Of a stretch of 41,519 bases of DNA, positions 26,188 to 34,176 are shown piece by piece; position 1 is the first letter of the stretch, and the number at the start of each line of letters is the position of its first letter. Source of the stretch: Geobacillus zalihae NBRC 101842 (GTDB lineage Bacteria; Bacillota; Bacilli; Bacillales; Anoxybacillaceae). Under the pieces are notes generated by a model. That model was not told where the DNA came from and did no database searches. It was given only the letters and a program-made list of their open reading frames with translations. The stretch covers positions 1-41,519 of the forward strand of contig NZ_BCPV01000034.1 in the NCBI RefSeq assembly GCF_001544135.1, written 5' to 3'. The translations under genes were made by a program, and so were the position numbers.

Positions 26188-26652
26188 TCAATCGATATCG
26201 ATATATTTCCGTTTTTGCGGCAGCTGGATGGTGAGCGTCCCATTTTGAAACGAGGCTTTCACCTCATGCTCAGCGACCGGATACGGAAACGGAATCAGCC
26301 GCGCCACGCGCCGCCGTGCGTGGCGGCGTTCGTATACATGGCCGTGATGATCTGCCGATTCAATGGTTTCATTGTGATCGACGATCAGCTGCAGCCCATC
26401 TTCCTGCCATTGCAAGCTGATTTGTTCCCTTTTGATGTCAGGCAGCCGGACAATGATTTGGTAATCGTGCTTCGTCTCTTTCACCTCGATCGGAATGTAC
26501 GCGGCAGCAAACGTTTGTGCGAAATAGTCATCGAGCGTTTCAAACAGTTTTTGCAGCGGCCGTTCATCAAACCATTGATTCATCATTTTCCGCAAATGAT
26601 GGAACGGGTGATGGCCTCCCCCATTGGCTGGTGGTTGAAACGATTCATTCAT
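26188..26652 (-). CDS. Hsp20/alpha-crystallin family small heat-shock protein
   Basis: 154 aa. Alpha-crystallin domain from about 52 (IPIEVKETKHDYQIIVRLPD) to 140 (VKASFQNGTLTIQLPQ), with a Gly/His-rich N-terminal arm and a YIDID tail rather than the usual I-x-I/V. ATP-independent holdase by family. ATG 26652 follows GGGAGGGAAGCGCA. It differs clearly from the second Hsp20 at 39923-40366; among spore genes it could be a CotM/CotP-like spore sHSP, which I cannot decide. Confidence 0.85.
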   Translation of the reverse strand: MNESFQPPANGGGHHPFHHLRKMMNQWFDERPLQKLFETLDDYFAQTFAAAYIPIEVKETKHDYQIIVRLPDIKREQISLQWQEDGLQLIVDHNETIESADHHGHVYERRHARRRVARLIPFPYPVAEHEVKASFQNGTLTIQLPQKRKYIDID

Positions 26653-26736
26653 TGCGCTTCCCTCCCTTTTTTCAAAACAGCGAAATGACTCTGTCGGGAC
26701 GCTGCCGATTGGCAAGGCGATTCACTGTCAATGTAT

Positions 26737-26772
26737 GTACGGAGCGAAAAAAAAGCTACTCCGTACTTTTTT
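26737..26772 (+). terminator. Plus-strand terminator without an upstream gene
   Basis: GTACGGAG (26737-26744), 14-nt A-rich loop, CTCCGTAC (26759-26766), six T. It lies upstream of the minus-strand hsp20, so on the plus strand it would end only an antisense or unannotated transcript. Confidence 0.6.
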
Positions 26773-26806
26773 AGGGAGTTTTCATCTTGTTTTAACCCAG
26801 ATGGAA

Positions 26807-26812
26807 TATAAT
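26807..26812 (+). promoter_or_regulatory. TATAAT -10 element before a 40-codon gene
   Basis: Perfect TATAAT with only a poor -35 at the right distance. About 70 nt before the small membrane-peptide gene at 26884. Confidence 0.4.
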
Positions 26813-26883
26813 GACACCACCATCCATGTGATGCACATCAATAACGCTGTCGGTTGCCCGGCGGCGGGAGGAGGGATGGCGCG

Positions 26884-27006
26884 ATGCATTGGGTTCATTG
26901 GTTGGTGACATTGTTTTTTTCTGGAACAGCCGTGTCGCTTCTTTCCTATCAAGCGTTGGAAATCGTTCAAGCCATTGTCGATTGGATCGTTGACCGCCAC
27001 TCGTAA
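26884..27006 (+). CDS. Small single-pass membrane peptide (40 residues)
   Basis: 40 aa: MHWVHWLVTLFFSGTAVSLL followed by SYQALEIVQAIVDWIVDRHS. One hydrophobic helix (about 3-20) and an amphipathic helix. Ribosome site GGGAGGAGGGA, 7-8 nt before ATG 26884, is excellent, so translation is likely. Just upstream of a two-component system; a weak terminator (27045-27077) follows. Too small for most gene finders; function unknown. Confidence 0.6.
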   Translation: MHWVHWLVTLFFSGTAVSLLSYQALEIVQAIVDWIVDRHS

Positions 27007-27044
27007 ACAGCTGCCTGCGCCGCTTTTGGCCGATTCATTTTTGA

Positions 27045-27077
27045 GGGCGTCTCGAACAGGCGCCCCATTCCTTTTTT
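27045..27077 (+). terminator. Weak terminator after the 40-codon gene
   Basis: GGGCG (27045-27049) with CGCCC (27061-27065), then CATTCC and TTTTTT. Confidence 0.4.
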
Positions 27078-27108
27078 GACTGCTGGCTGTCCGTTGGCGG
27101 TGGACGAT

Positions 27109-27138
27109 TTGTTGTGTATAGTGAAAGATGTATAAAAT
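27109..27138 (+). promoter_or_regulatory. Promoter for the two-component operon
   Basis: TTGTTG (27109-27114), 18-bp spacer, TAAAAT (27133-27138); 35 nt before the response-regulator start. Confidence 0.55.
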
Positions 27139-27173
27139 GAAAGCAAACAGCCGCAATGGAGGAGGAGCAGCTG

Positions 27174-27848
27174 ATGAACGGACGTATTTTATTGATTGAA
27201 GATGAAGCCGGGCTCGCCCGGTTTTTGGAGCTTGACTTAAAGCACGAAGGCTTTGACGTGCATGTATGCGCCGATGGACGCGAAGGGCTCGAGCTCGCTC
27301 TTTCGGAGCAGTGGGATCTCATTTTGCTTGATGTGATGCTGCCGAGTCTCAATGGCATGGAAGTATGCCGCCGCATCCGGGCGGCGAAATCGACGCCGAT
27401 CATGATGATCACAGCGCGCGATAGCGTGTTTGACCGCGTCATGGGACTCGATAACGGGGCCGATGACTACATCGTCAAACCGTTTGCCATTGAAGAGCTG
27501 CTCGCCCGCATCCGCGCCTTGTTCCGCCGCGTTCATCCGGAAGCGAACGCCCAAGTGTTGACGTTTAAAGATTTAGTCGTTGACGTGCAGGCGCGCACCG
27601 TGAAAAAAGGAGACGAATTTATTGAGCTGACGAAGCGGGAATACGACTTGCTCGTCGCCTTTATGCAAAACATCAATGTCGTCTTGACGCGTGATGCGCT
27701 CCTTGACAAAGTGTGGGGATTTGACGCCGAAGTCGAGACGAACGTCGTTGACGTCTATGTCCGCTACTTGCGGCAAAAGCTTGACGAACACGATAAAGAG
27801 CGGTATATCCAAACGGTGCGCGGCACGGGATATGTGATGCGGCCATGA
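27174..27848 (+). CDS. ykoG: OmpR-family response regulator (YkoG-like)
   Basis: 224 aa. Receiver domain with acidic pocket E9-D10-E11, phospho-acceptor D53 (LLDVMLP) and the conserved Lys in VKPFAIEELLARIRA; C-terminal winged-helix DNA-binding domain (LTKREYDLLVAFM ... VWGFDAEVETNVVDVYVRYL). ATG 27174 follows GGAGGAGGAG; an earlier ATG overlaps that site. Overlaps the kinase gene by 4 nt. Closest remembered relatives are YkoG and ArlR; the symbol is tentative and the signal is unknown. Confidence 0.85.
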   Translation: MNGRILLIEDEAGLARFLELDLKHEGFDVHVCADGREGLELALSEQWDLILLDVMLPSLNGMEVCRRIRAAKSTPIMMITARDSVFDRVMGLDNGADDYIVKPFAIEELLARIRALFRRVHPEANAQVLTFKDLVVDVQARTVKKGDEFIELTKREYDLLVAFMQNINVVLTRDALLDKVWGFDAEVETNVVDVYVRYLRQKLDEHDKERYIQTVRGTGYVMRP

Positions 27849-29242
27849 AGAGGGAGGCGATTCGCCGGCTTTCGCTGAAAGGGAAGCTGACCGTTTTGTC
27901 GGCCGGGGCGATTTTCATTACGTATTTTGTGTTTACGTTTTTGCAATATCATATGGTCAAACAATGGCTGCTGAAGGAAGAAGAAAAAACGATGGAACAA
28001 ACGGTGGCGGAAATTGAAACCTATTACGAGGAAAAACGTAATCTATCATGGGAAGGGATTCGCCGCAGCCGCGCGTTTTTGGAAAGGTTGAATGAACGAT
28101 ACCAACTCATTCGCGTCACGGATGAGAAAGGAAACGTCATCGTCTCCGTTTCAAATGGGGCAGCGGTGTCGCTATCGCCGAGCGAGATGCCCGACAAGCG
28201 GAAAATGGATGAGCATTTCATCAACAATGAACGGTTTTTGCTGCTCCGTCAGCCGATTCATATCAGCAACTTGCATGGAACGATCGAAATCGCCCGCCGG
28301 CTGGCGAGGTTCCAGCAAGTGACCAACACGCTCTTTCTCATCATGACGGCGATCGGCTTTTTGGCCATGGCCGCAAGCGCTGTCGCCGGCCGGTTCGTGG
28401 CGCAAAGCTTCGTCCGGCCGTTGCAAACGCTGGCCAAAACGATGGCCGACATCAAAAACAACGGGCTGAAACGGCGCATTGATGTGCCTCCGGCGCGCGA
28501 TGAAATTGCGGAACTGATGGTGATGTTCAACGGCATGATGGATGAAATTGAGCGGTCGTTCGCCATGCAGCGGCAATTTGTCGAGGATGCGTCCCATGAA
28601 CTGCGCACGCCGCTCGCCATTTTGCAAGGCCATCTTTCGTTGCTGCAACGGTGGGGGAAGCACAACCCGGAGATTTTGGAAGAATCGCTTGAGGCGGCGA
28701 TGAAAGAGGCGGAGCGGCTGAAGCGGCTCGTTCTCGAGCTTCTGGACTTGTCGCGCGCCGAGGCGATCACGGTGCCGGATGAGGTCGCGCCGATGGATGC
28801 CGCGGCGGCTGTCGGACAAGTCGTCAAAAATTTCCGCGTCTTGCACCCGGACTTCCAATTTCTGATTGACCAGCCGGATAAGCCGATTGCGCGCGCGGCG
28901 ATGGCGAAGCATCATTTTGAACAATTGCTGTTCATTTTGCTTGACAATGCGGTAAAATATTCTCAGCGAGTGAAACAAATCGCGATTTCCTTGCGCGAGG
29001 AAGGGCCGTTTGTGACGGTCGCCGTCCGCGACCATGGCATTGGCATTCCGAAAGACGAGCTGAAAAACGTTTTTTTGCGCTTTTATCGCGTCGACAAGGC
29101 GCGCAGCCGCGAACAAGGCGGCGCCGGGCTCGGGCTTTCGATCGCCAAGGAAATCATCGATAAATACGGCGGGCAAATTACAGTGGAAAGCGAGATCGAT
29201 CAAGGAACGACGGTCGAACTGGCCATTCCGAAAGCGGAATAG
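27845..29242 (+). CDS. ykoH: Sensor histidine kinase (YkoH-like)
   Basis: 465 aa. Two membrane helices (about 12-34 and 157-180) flank a ~120-residue extracellular sensor region; then HAMP, the H-box FVEDASHELRTPLAI (H251), N-box LLDNAVKYS, G1 DHGIGIPK and G2 GGAGLGLSIAKEI. Complete HK, coupled to the regulator gene by ATGA overlap. Partner of the preceding OmpR-type regulator. Confidence 0.9.
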   Translation: MKREAIRRLSLKGKLTVLSAGAIFITYFVFTFLQYHMVKQWLLKEEEKTMEQTVAEIETYYEEKRNLSWEGIRRSRAFLERLNERYQLIRVTDEKGNVIVSVSNGAAVSLSPSEMPDKRKMDEHFINNERFLLLRQPIHISNLHGTIEIARRLARFQQVTNTLFLIMTAIGFLAMAASAVAGRFVAQSFVRPLQTLAKTMADIKNNGLKRRIDVPPARDEIAELMVMFNGMMDEIERSFAMQRQFVEDASHELRTPLAILQGHLSLLQRWGKHNPEILEESLEAAMKEAERLKRLVLELLDLSRAEAITVPDEVAPMDAAAAVGQVVKNFRVLHPDFQFLIDQPDKPIARAAMAKHHFEQLLFILLDNAVKYSQRVKQIAISLREEGPFVTVAVRDHGIGIPKDELKNVFLRFYRVDKARSREQGGAGLGLSIAKEIIDKYGGQITVESEIDQGTTVELAIPKAE

Positions 29243-29258
29243 GAGGAGAGTGAGAGAC

Positions 29259-29414
29259 ATGGGACATTCCCATGGCGAAGAGACGGCAGGCAAAAAAGCG
29301 ATTCATCACGTCGTCGAGAAGTTCCGCAAGCGCGGGGTGAAAATCGCGACATGCAAACCGCGGACGATGATGTCACTGTCATGCTTAGATGAGATCGACA
29401 AAATGAGAGGATGA
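29259..29414 (+). CDS. Small hypothetical protein (51 residues)
   Basis: 51 aa: MGHSHGEETAGKKAIHHVVE then KFRKRGVKIATCKPRTMMSL and a SCLDEIDKMRG end. Basic, with two Cys and a His-rich N-terminus. AGGAGGAGAG lies 6-8 nt upstream, a very good site. Starts 16 nt after the kinase stop and ends 15 nt before glpP, so it is probably in the same transcript. Not recognised. Confidence 0.55.
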   Translation: MGHSHGEETAGKKAIHHVVEKFRKRGVKIATCKPRTMMSLSCLDEIDKMRG

Positions 29415-29429
29415 ATCGAAGAAAAGAAA

Positions 29430-29984
29430 ATGGAAGCGAAACAGCGCATCATTCCGGCCATTAAAACGATGAAGCAATTTGACGCCTTTTTGTCAAGCGG
29501 TTACACGGTCGGCGTGTTGCTTGAGGTGCATATTGCCCAGTTAAAAAGCATCTTTGCCTATGCGCGCCGGCATGGCAAGGAGTTGATCATTCACGTCGAC
29601 TTGGTGCAAGGGCTGAGCCATGATGAACATGCGGCGGAATACCTTTGCCAAGAGTTCCGCCCGCATGGCCTCATTTCCACGAAAGCGGGCGTCATTATGA
29701 AGGCGCGGCAAAAACGAGTCTTGGCCGTGCAACGCATCTTTTTGCTCGATTCTCATGCGTTGGAGAAAAGCTATCAGCTGATCGCCAAAACGAATCCGGA
29801 CTGCATCGAAGTCATCCCGGGCGCCATGCCGCACATCATCCGCGAAGTGAAAGAACGGACGGGAAAACCGATTTACGCCGGCGGCCTCATCCGCACGGTC
29901 GACGATGTCGAGCGGGCGCTGGAAGCCGGCGCGGCATCGGTGACGACGTCAAATGAAACGCTTTGGCGCCACTACAATGGATAA
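29430..29984 (+). CDS. glpP: Glycerol uptake operon antiterminator GlpP
   Basis: 184 aa. TIM-barrel-like RNA-binding regulator that, with glycerol 3-phosphate, prevents termination in glp leaders. Recognised from IPAIKTMKQFDAFLSSG, HVDLVQGLSHDEHAAEYLCQ, STKAGVIMKARQK and YAGGLIRTVDDVERALEAGA. The ribosome site is weak (AGAAAAG). It is directly followed by glpD, whose leader contains a suitable terminator; glpF and glpK are not present between them. Confidence 0.93.
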   Translation: MEAKQRIIPAIKTMKQFDAFLSSGYTVGVLLEVHIAQLKSIFAYARRHGKELIIHVDLVQGLSHDEHAAEYLCQEFRPHGLISTKAGVIMKARQKRVLAVQRIFLLDSHALEKSYQLIAKTNPDCIEVIPGAMPHIIREVKERTGKPIYAGGLIRTVDDVERALEAGAASVTTSNETLWRHYNG

Positions 29985-29994
29985 TGCGTTGAGC

Positions 29995-30023
29995 TGGTCA
30001 AATCGGCCGCCGTCTGCTACAAT
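29995..30023 (+). promoter_or_regulatory. Promoter of glpD
   Basis: TGGTCA (29995-30000), 17-bp spacer, extended -10 TGCTACAAT (hexamer 30018-30023). Confidence 0.6.
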
Positions 30024-30060
30024 AAAGGTAACAAGTTAATCATCAGTCAGGAGACAAGGA

Positions 30061-30117
30061 GAGACCACGCATGCATGGTAGGCGTCATGCTTATCGTGTT
30101 TGCAATGGTCTCTTTTT
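30061..30117 (+). terminator. Leader terminator (attenuator) of glpD, probable GlpP target
   Basis: GAGACCA (30061-30067) pairs with TGGTCTC (30106-30112) around an inner GCATG/CATGC stem, then TTTTTGTCTTTTT. It lies between promoter and glpD ribosome site, as in B. subtilis, where GlpP binding to the leader allows read-through. Confidence 0.8.
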
Positions 30118-30143
30118 GTCTTTTTCAAAAGGAGGAATCATGC

Positions 30144-31802
30144 ATGACGTTCTCAAGCAAACAGCGGAGCGATGTTCTTCAAACGATGAGCGAAAAACAA
30201 TATGATCTTCTCGTCATCGGCGGGGGGATCACCGGCTCTGGCATCGCCCTTGATGCCATCTCGCGCGGCATGACGGTCGCGCTTGTCGAGATGCAAGATT
30301 TCGCCGCCGGCACGTCAAGCCGGTCGACGAAGCTTGTTCACGGCGGCTTGCGCTACTTAAAGCAGTTCGAGGTGAAGCTTGTCGCGGAAGTCGGGCGCGA
30401 ACGGGCGATTGTGTATGAAAACGGCCCGCACGTCACCACACCGGAGTGGATGCTGCTGCCCATTTACCGCGGCGGAACGTTCGGCAAGTGGAGCACGTCG
30501 ATCGGCCTTTGGTTGTATGACCGGCTGGCCGGCGTCAAGCAAAGCGAGCGGCGCACGATGCTTAATGCCCGGCAGACGTTGGAAAAAGAGCCGCTCTTAA
30601 AGCGCGACGGCCTGATTGGCGGCGGCTATTACGTCGAGTATCGGACCGACGATGCCCGCTTGACGATCGAGGTGGTCAAAAAAGCGGTCGAGCTTGGCGT
30701 CGACGCCGTCAACTACGTCAAAGCCGAACAGTTTTTATACGACGAGCGCGGCCGCATCACCGGCGCCCGCTGCCGCGACATGATCGGCGGACGAGTGTAT
30801 GACATCCGCGCCAAAAAAGTCGTCAATGCTGCTGGACCATGGGTTGATGCGCTGCGCGACAAAGACGGTTCGAAAACCGGCAAACGCCTCCAACTGACCA
30901 AAGGCGTCCACATCGTCATCGACCAAAAGCGGTTTCCGCTCAAGCAAGCCGTTTATTTTGACACCCCGGACGGCCGGATGGTGTTTGCCATTCCCCGCGA
31001 CGGGAAAACGTATGTCGGCACGACCGATACATTTTATGACGATGATCCCGCTCATCCGGCCATGACCGAAGAAGACCGTGATTACTTATTGCAAGCGATT
31101 CACTACATGTTCCCGTCTGTCGGCGTCACTGCCGACGATGTCGAGTCGAGTTGGGCCGGCGTCCGCCCGCTCATTTACGAAGAAGGGAAAAACCCGTCGG
31201 AAATTTCCCGCAAAGACGAGATTTGGACATCGCCATCCGGCCTCATCACAATCGCCGGCGGCAAACTGACCGGCTACCGGAAAATGGCGGAAACCGTCGT
31301 CGACCTCGTCGCCAAACAATTGGAAAAAGAAGAGGGAAACACGTTCCGCCCGTGCCAAACGAAACAGCTGCCAATTTCCGGCGGTGATGTCGGCGGCTCG
31401 CACCGGCTGCCGGTCTTCATCGCCGAAAAGGCGAAGGAAGCGGCGCGCTATGGGCTGACAGAAGAACAAGGGGCGCGGCTGGCAAAACAGTACGGCACAA
31501 ATGTCGACCGCCTCTTTGCCTTAAGCAACGAGTACGACCGCTCGTCCGGCTTAACGCGCGAAACGTTCGTCCGCCTCGTCTACGCCATCGAGGAAGAAAT
31601 GGCGGTCAAACCAGTCGACTACTTCATCCGCCGCACCGGAGCGCTGTTGTTTGATATTGATTCGGTCCGGCGTGAGAAAGAGGCGGTTGTTGCGTTTATG
31701 GCGCGGTATTTTGGGTGGACCGAGGAAGAGCGGGACATGTATGGGAAGGAACTCGATCAGGAACTGCGGCGTGCTGTGTTGGCGGAGGAAGGAGAGGAGT
31801 GA
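30144..31802 (+). CDS. glpD: Aerobic glycerol-3-phosphate dehydrogenase
   Basis: 552 aa. FAD enzyme at the membrane that oxidises glycerol 3-phosphate to dihydroxyacetone phosphate and feeds electrons to menaquinone. Dinucleotide motif [15 protein letters not shown] (24-38), [17 protein letters not shown] family signature, AGPWVD and [19 protein letters not shown]-binding segments; C-terminal helical domain complete. ATG 30144 follows AAAAGGAGGAATCATGC; the longer frame from 30075 runs through the leader terminator and is rejected. Confidence 0.96.
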   Translation: MTFSSKQRSDVLQTMSEKQYDLLVIGGGITGSGIALDAISRGMTVALVEMQDFAAGTSSRSTKLVHGGLRYLKQFEVKLVAEVGRERAIVYENGPHVTTPEWMLLPIYRGGTFGKWSTSIGLWLYDRLAGVKQSERRTMLNARQTLEKEPLLKRDGLIGGGYYVEYRTDDARLTIEVVKKAVELGVDAVNYVKAEQFLYDERGRITGARCRDMIGGRVYDIRAKKVVNAAGPWVDALRDKDGSKTGKRLQLTKGVHIVIDQKRFPLKQAVYFDTPDGRMVFAIPRDGKTYVGTTDTFYDDDPAHPAMTEEDRDYLLQAIHYMFPSVGVTADDVESSWAGVRPLIYEEGKNPSEISRKDEIWTSPSGLITIAGGKLTGYRKMAETVVDLVAKQLEKEEGNTFRPCQTKQLPISGGDVGGSHRLPVFIAEKAKEAARYGLTEEQGARLAKQYGTNVDRLFALSNEYDRSSGLTRETFVRLVYAIEEEMAVKPVDYFIRRTGALLFDIDSVRREKEAVVAFMARYFGWTEEERDMYGKELDQELRRAVLAEEGEE

Positions 31803-31825
31803 ATGATCCTTTGAAGGAAATGATG

Positions 31826-31851
31826 AGCGCCTGAATCCAGGGCGCTTTTTT
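31826..31851 (+). terminator. Terminator of glpD
   Basis: AGCGCC (31826-31831), 9-nt loop, GGCGCT (31841-31846), T-run to 31851. Confidence 0.85.
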
Positions 31852-31873
31852 GATGGATTTTTTCGTAAAAATT

Positions 31874-31890
31874 AAGTAAAATTTAAACAA
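31874..31890. promoter_or_regulatory. Operator-like site upstream of the alpha-galactosidase gene
   Basis: AAGTAAAATTTAAACAA, 21 nt before the start codon. It shares AGTAAAATTT-n-AAC with the palindrome in the galK promoter (35076-35092), so it is a likely site for the LacI-type regulator at 38884. No confident promoter hexamers: TTGATG at 31850 and TAAAAT at 31877 are 21 bp apart. Confidence 0.5.
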
Positions 31891-31910
31891 AAACAAAGCG
31901 GGGGAAGAGA

Positions 31911-34097
31911 ATGTCAGTTGCATACAATCCGCAAACGAAGCAGTTTCATTTGCGGGCGGGAAAGGCGAGCTACGTGATGCAGCTTTTCCGCTCCGGCTAT
32001 TTGGCGCATGTCTATTGGGGAAAAGCGGTGCGCGATGTTCGAGGCGCGCGGGCGTTTCCGCGGCTCGATCGCGCGTTTTCCCCTAACCCCGACCCATCCG
32101 ACCGCACGTTTTCGCTCGATACGCTGCCACAAGAATATCCAGCCTATGGGAATACCGATTTCCGGGCTCCGGCGTATCAAGTGCAGCTTGAGAATGGCTC
32201 GACCGTGACCGATTTGCGCTACAAAACGCATCGCATTTTCAAGGGGAAGCCAAAGCTTGATGGGCTTCCGGCGACGTATGTTGAGCACGAACAAGAAGCG
32301 GAGACGCTTGAAATGGTTCTTGAAGATGCGCTGATTGGCCTAGAGGTCACGCTGCAGTATACGGCGTATGAAAAATGGAACGTCATCACGCGCGCGGCCC
32401 GTTTTGAAAACAAAGGCGGCGAGCGGTTGAAACTGCTGCGTGCGCTCAGTATGAGCGTTGATTTCCCAACTGCTGACTATGATTGGATCCATCTCCCCGG
32501 AGCGTGGGGGCGCGAGCGCTGGATCGAGCGGCTCCCGCTTCTGACCGGCGTGCAAGCGGCGGAAAGCCGCCGCGGCGCGAGCAGCCACCAACAAAACCCG
32601 TTTATTGCGCTCGCTGCCAAAAACGCCGATGAACACCAAGGCGAAGTATACGGGTTCAGCTTGGTGTACAGCGGCAATTTTCTCGCCCAAATCGAGGTGG
32701 ACCAGTTCCGCACTGCCCGCGTCTCGATGGGCATCAATCCGTTTGATTTTACGTGGCTATTGGAACCGGGCGAGTCGTTCCAAATGCCGGAAGTCGTTAT
32801 GGTCTACTCCGATCAAGGGTTAAACGGAATGTCGCAAACGTACCACGAACTGTACCGCACCCGCCTAGCGCGCGGCGCGTTCCGCGACCGCGAACGTCCG
32901 ATCTTGATCAATAACTGGGAAGCAACGTATTTTGACTTCAATGAGGAAAAGATGATGAATATCGCCCGAACGGCGGCGGAGCTTGGCATCGAACTGGTTG
33001 TGCTGGACGACGGCTGGTTTGGCGAGCGCGATGACGACCGCCGTTCGCTCGGCGATTGGATCGTCAACCGGCGCAAGCTTCCAAACGGCTTGGACGGGTT
33101 GGCGAAACAAGTGAACGAACTCGGGCTGCAGTTCGGCTTATGGATCGAACCGGAAATGGTGTCGCCAAACAGCGAGCTGTACCGGAAACATCCCGACTGG
33201 TGCCTCCATGTGCCCAACCGCCCGCGCTCTGAAGGACGGAACCAGCTTGTGCTCGATTATTCCCGCCAAGACGTGTGCGACTATATGATTGAAACGATCT
33301 CGAACGTGCTTGCGAGCGCCCCCATCACTTATGTGAAATGGGACATGAACCGCCATATGACGGAAATCGGTTCGGCCGCCCTGCCGCCCGAGCGCCAGCG
33401 CGAAACGTCGCACCGCTATATGCTTGGGCTCTATCGCGTGATGGACGAGATCACCGCGCGTTTTCCGCACATTTTGTTTGAAAGCTGCTCCGGAGGCGGA
33501 GGGCGGTTTGACCCGGGGATTCTCTATTATATGCCGCAAACATGGACGAGCGACAACACTGACGCTGTCTCGCGCCTGAAAATCCAGTACGGTACAAGCC
33601 TCGTTTACCCAGTGAGCGCCATGGGCGCCCACGTCTCGGCCGTGCCGAACCATCAAGTCGGGCGGGTGACGTCCCTCAAGACGCGCGGCCATGTGGCGAT
33701 GTCAGGCAACTTCGGCTATGAGCTCGATATCACGAAATTGACGGAAACAGAAAAACAAATCATTAAGGAACAAGTCGCGTTTTACAAAGATGTGCGCCGC
33801 CTCGTCCAGTTCGGCACGTTTTATCGGCTGCTCAGCCCGTTTGAAGGCAACGAGGCGGCATGGATGTTCGTCTCGGAAGATCAGTCGGAAGCGCTCGTCG
33901 CCTACTTCCGCGTTCTGGCCGAAGCGAACGCCCCGCTGTCGCACTTGCGCTTAAAAGGGCTTGACCCGAATCAAGACTATGAAATCGAAGGCCTTGGCGT
34001 CTACGGCGGCGACGAGCTGATGTATGCCGGAGTGGCGGTGCCGCACCGCTTGGGCGATTTTATCAGCATGATGTGGCGATTGAAAGCCGTTCGATGA
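31911..34097 (+). CDS. agaN: GH36 alpha-galactosidase
   Basis: 728 aa. Hydrolyses terminal alpha-1,6-galactose from melibiose, raffinose and similar sugars. N-terminal beta-supersandwich, central TIM barrel, C-terminal beta domain. The nucleophile is D478 in KWDMNRHM and the acid/base D548 in WTSDNTDAVSRL, the positions reported for the B. stearothermophilus Aga enzymes; LVVLDDGWFG and LWIEPEMV line the pocket. No signal peptide, so intracellular. GGGGGAAG precedes ATG 31911. The aga naming varies between strains; agaN/agaA/agaB are alternatives. Confidence 0.94.
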   Translation: MSVAYNPQTKQFHLRAGKASYVMQLFRSGYLAHVYWGKAVRDVRGARAFPRLDRAFSPNPDPSDRTFSLDTLPQEYPAYGNTDFRAPAYQVQLENGSTVTDLRYKTHRIFKGKPKLDGLPATYVEHEQEAETLEMVLEDALIGLEVTLQYTAYEKWNVITRAARFENKGGERLKLLRALSMSVDFPTADYDWIHLPGAWGRERWIERLPLLTGVQAAESRRGASSHQQNPFIALAAKNADEHQGEVYGFSLVYSGNFLAQIEVDQFRTARVSMGINPFDFTWLLEPGESFQMPEVVMVYSDQGLNGMSQTYHELYRTRLARGAFRDRERPILINNWEATYFDFNEEKMMNIARTAAELGIELVVLDDGWFGERDDDRRSLGDWIVNRRKLPNGLDGLAKQVNELGLQFGLWIEPEMVSPNSELYRKHPDWCLHVPNRPRSEGRNQLVLDYSRQDVCDYMIETISNVLASAPITYVKWDMNRHMTEIGSAALPPERQRETSHRYMLGLYRVMDEITARFPHILFESCSGGGGRFDPGILYYMPQTWTSDNTDAVSRLKIQYGTSLVYPVSAMGAHVSAVPNHQVGRVTSLKTRGHVAMSGNFGYELDITKLTETEKQIIKEQVAFYKDVRRLVQFGTFYRLLSPFEGNEAAWMFVSEDQSEALVAYFRVLAEANAPLSHLRLKGLDPNQDYEIEGLGVYGGDELMYAGVAVPHRLGDFISMMWRLKAVR

Positions 34098-34149
34098 TAG
34101 GGGGGATGATGCGGCCTGAGCGGATGCATCAGCGCGAAACAAACGAATC

Positions 34150-34176
34150 GAACCCGGCATGTTAGATGCCGGGTTC
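34150..34176. terminator. Hairpin between agaN and the EcsC-family gene
   Basis: GAACCCGGCAT (34150-34160) and ATGCCGGGTTC (34166-34176), 11-bp arms around 5 nt. It contains the stop codon of the minus-strand gene in its loop. T-runs are short on both sides. Confidence 0.65.

Noticed and set aside
28172-29293. 373-codon minus-strand frame opposite the histidine kinase
   Set aside because: The kinase frame carries all H, N and G boxes; the opposite frame is a shadow with no ribosome site.
30075-30143. N-terminal extension of glpD
   Set aside because: It reads through the leader terminator; the strong AAAAGGAGG just before ATG 30144 fixes the start.
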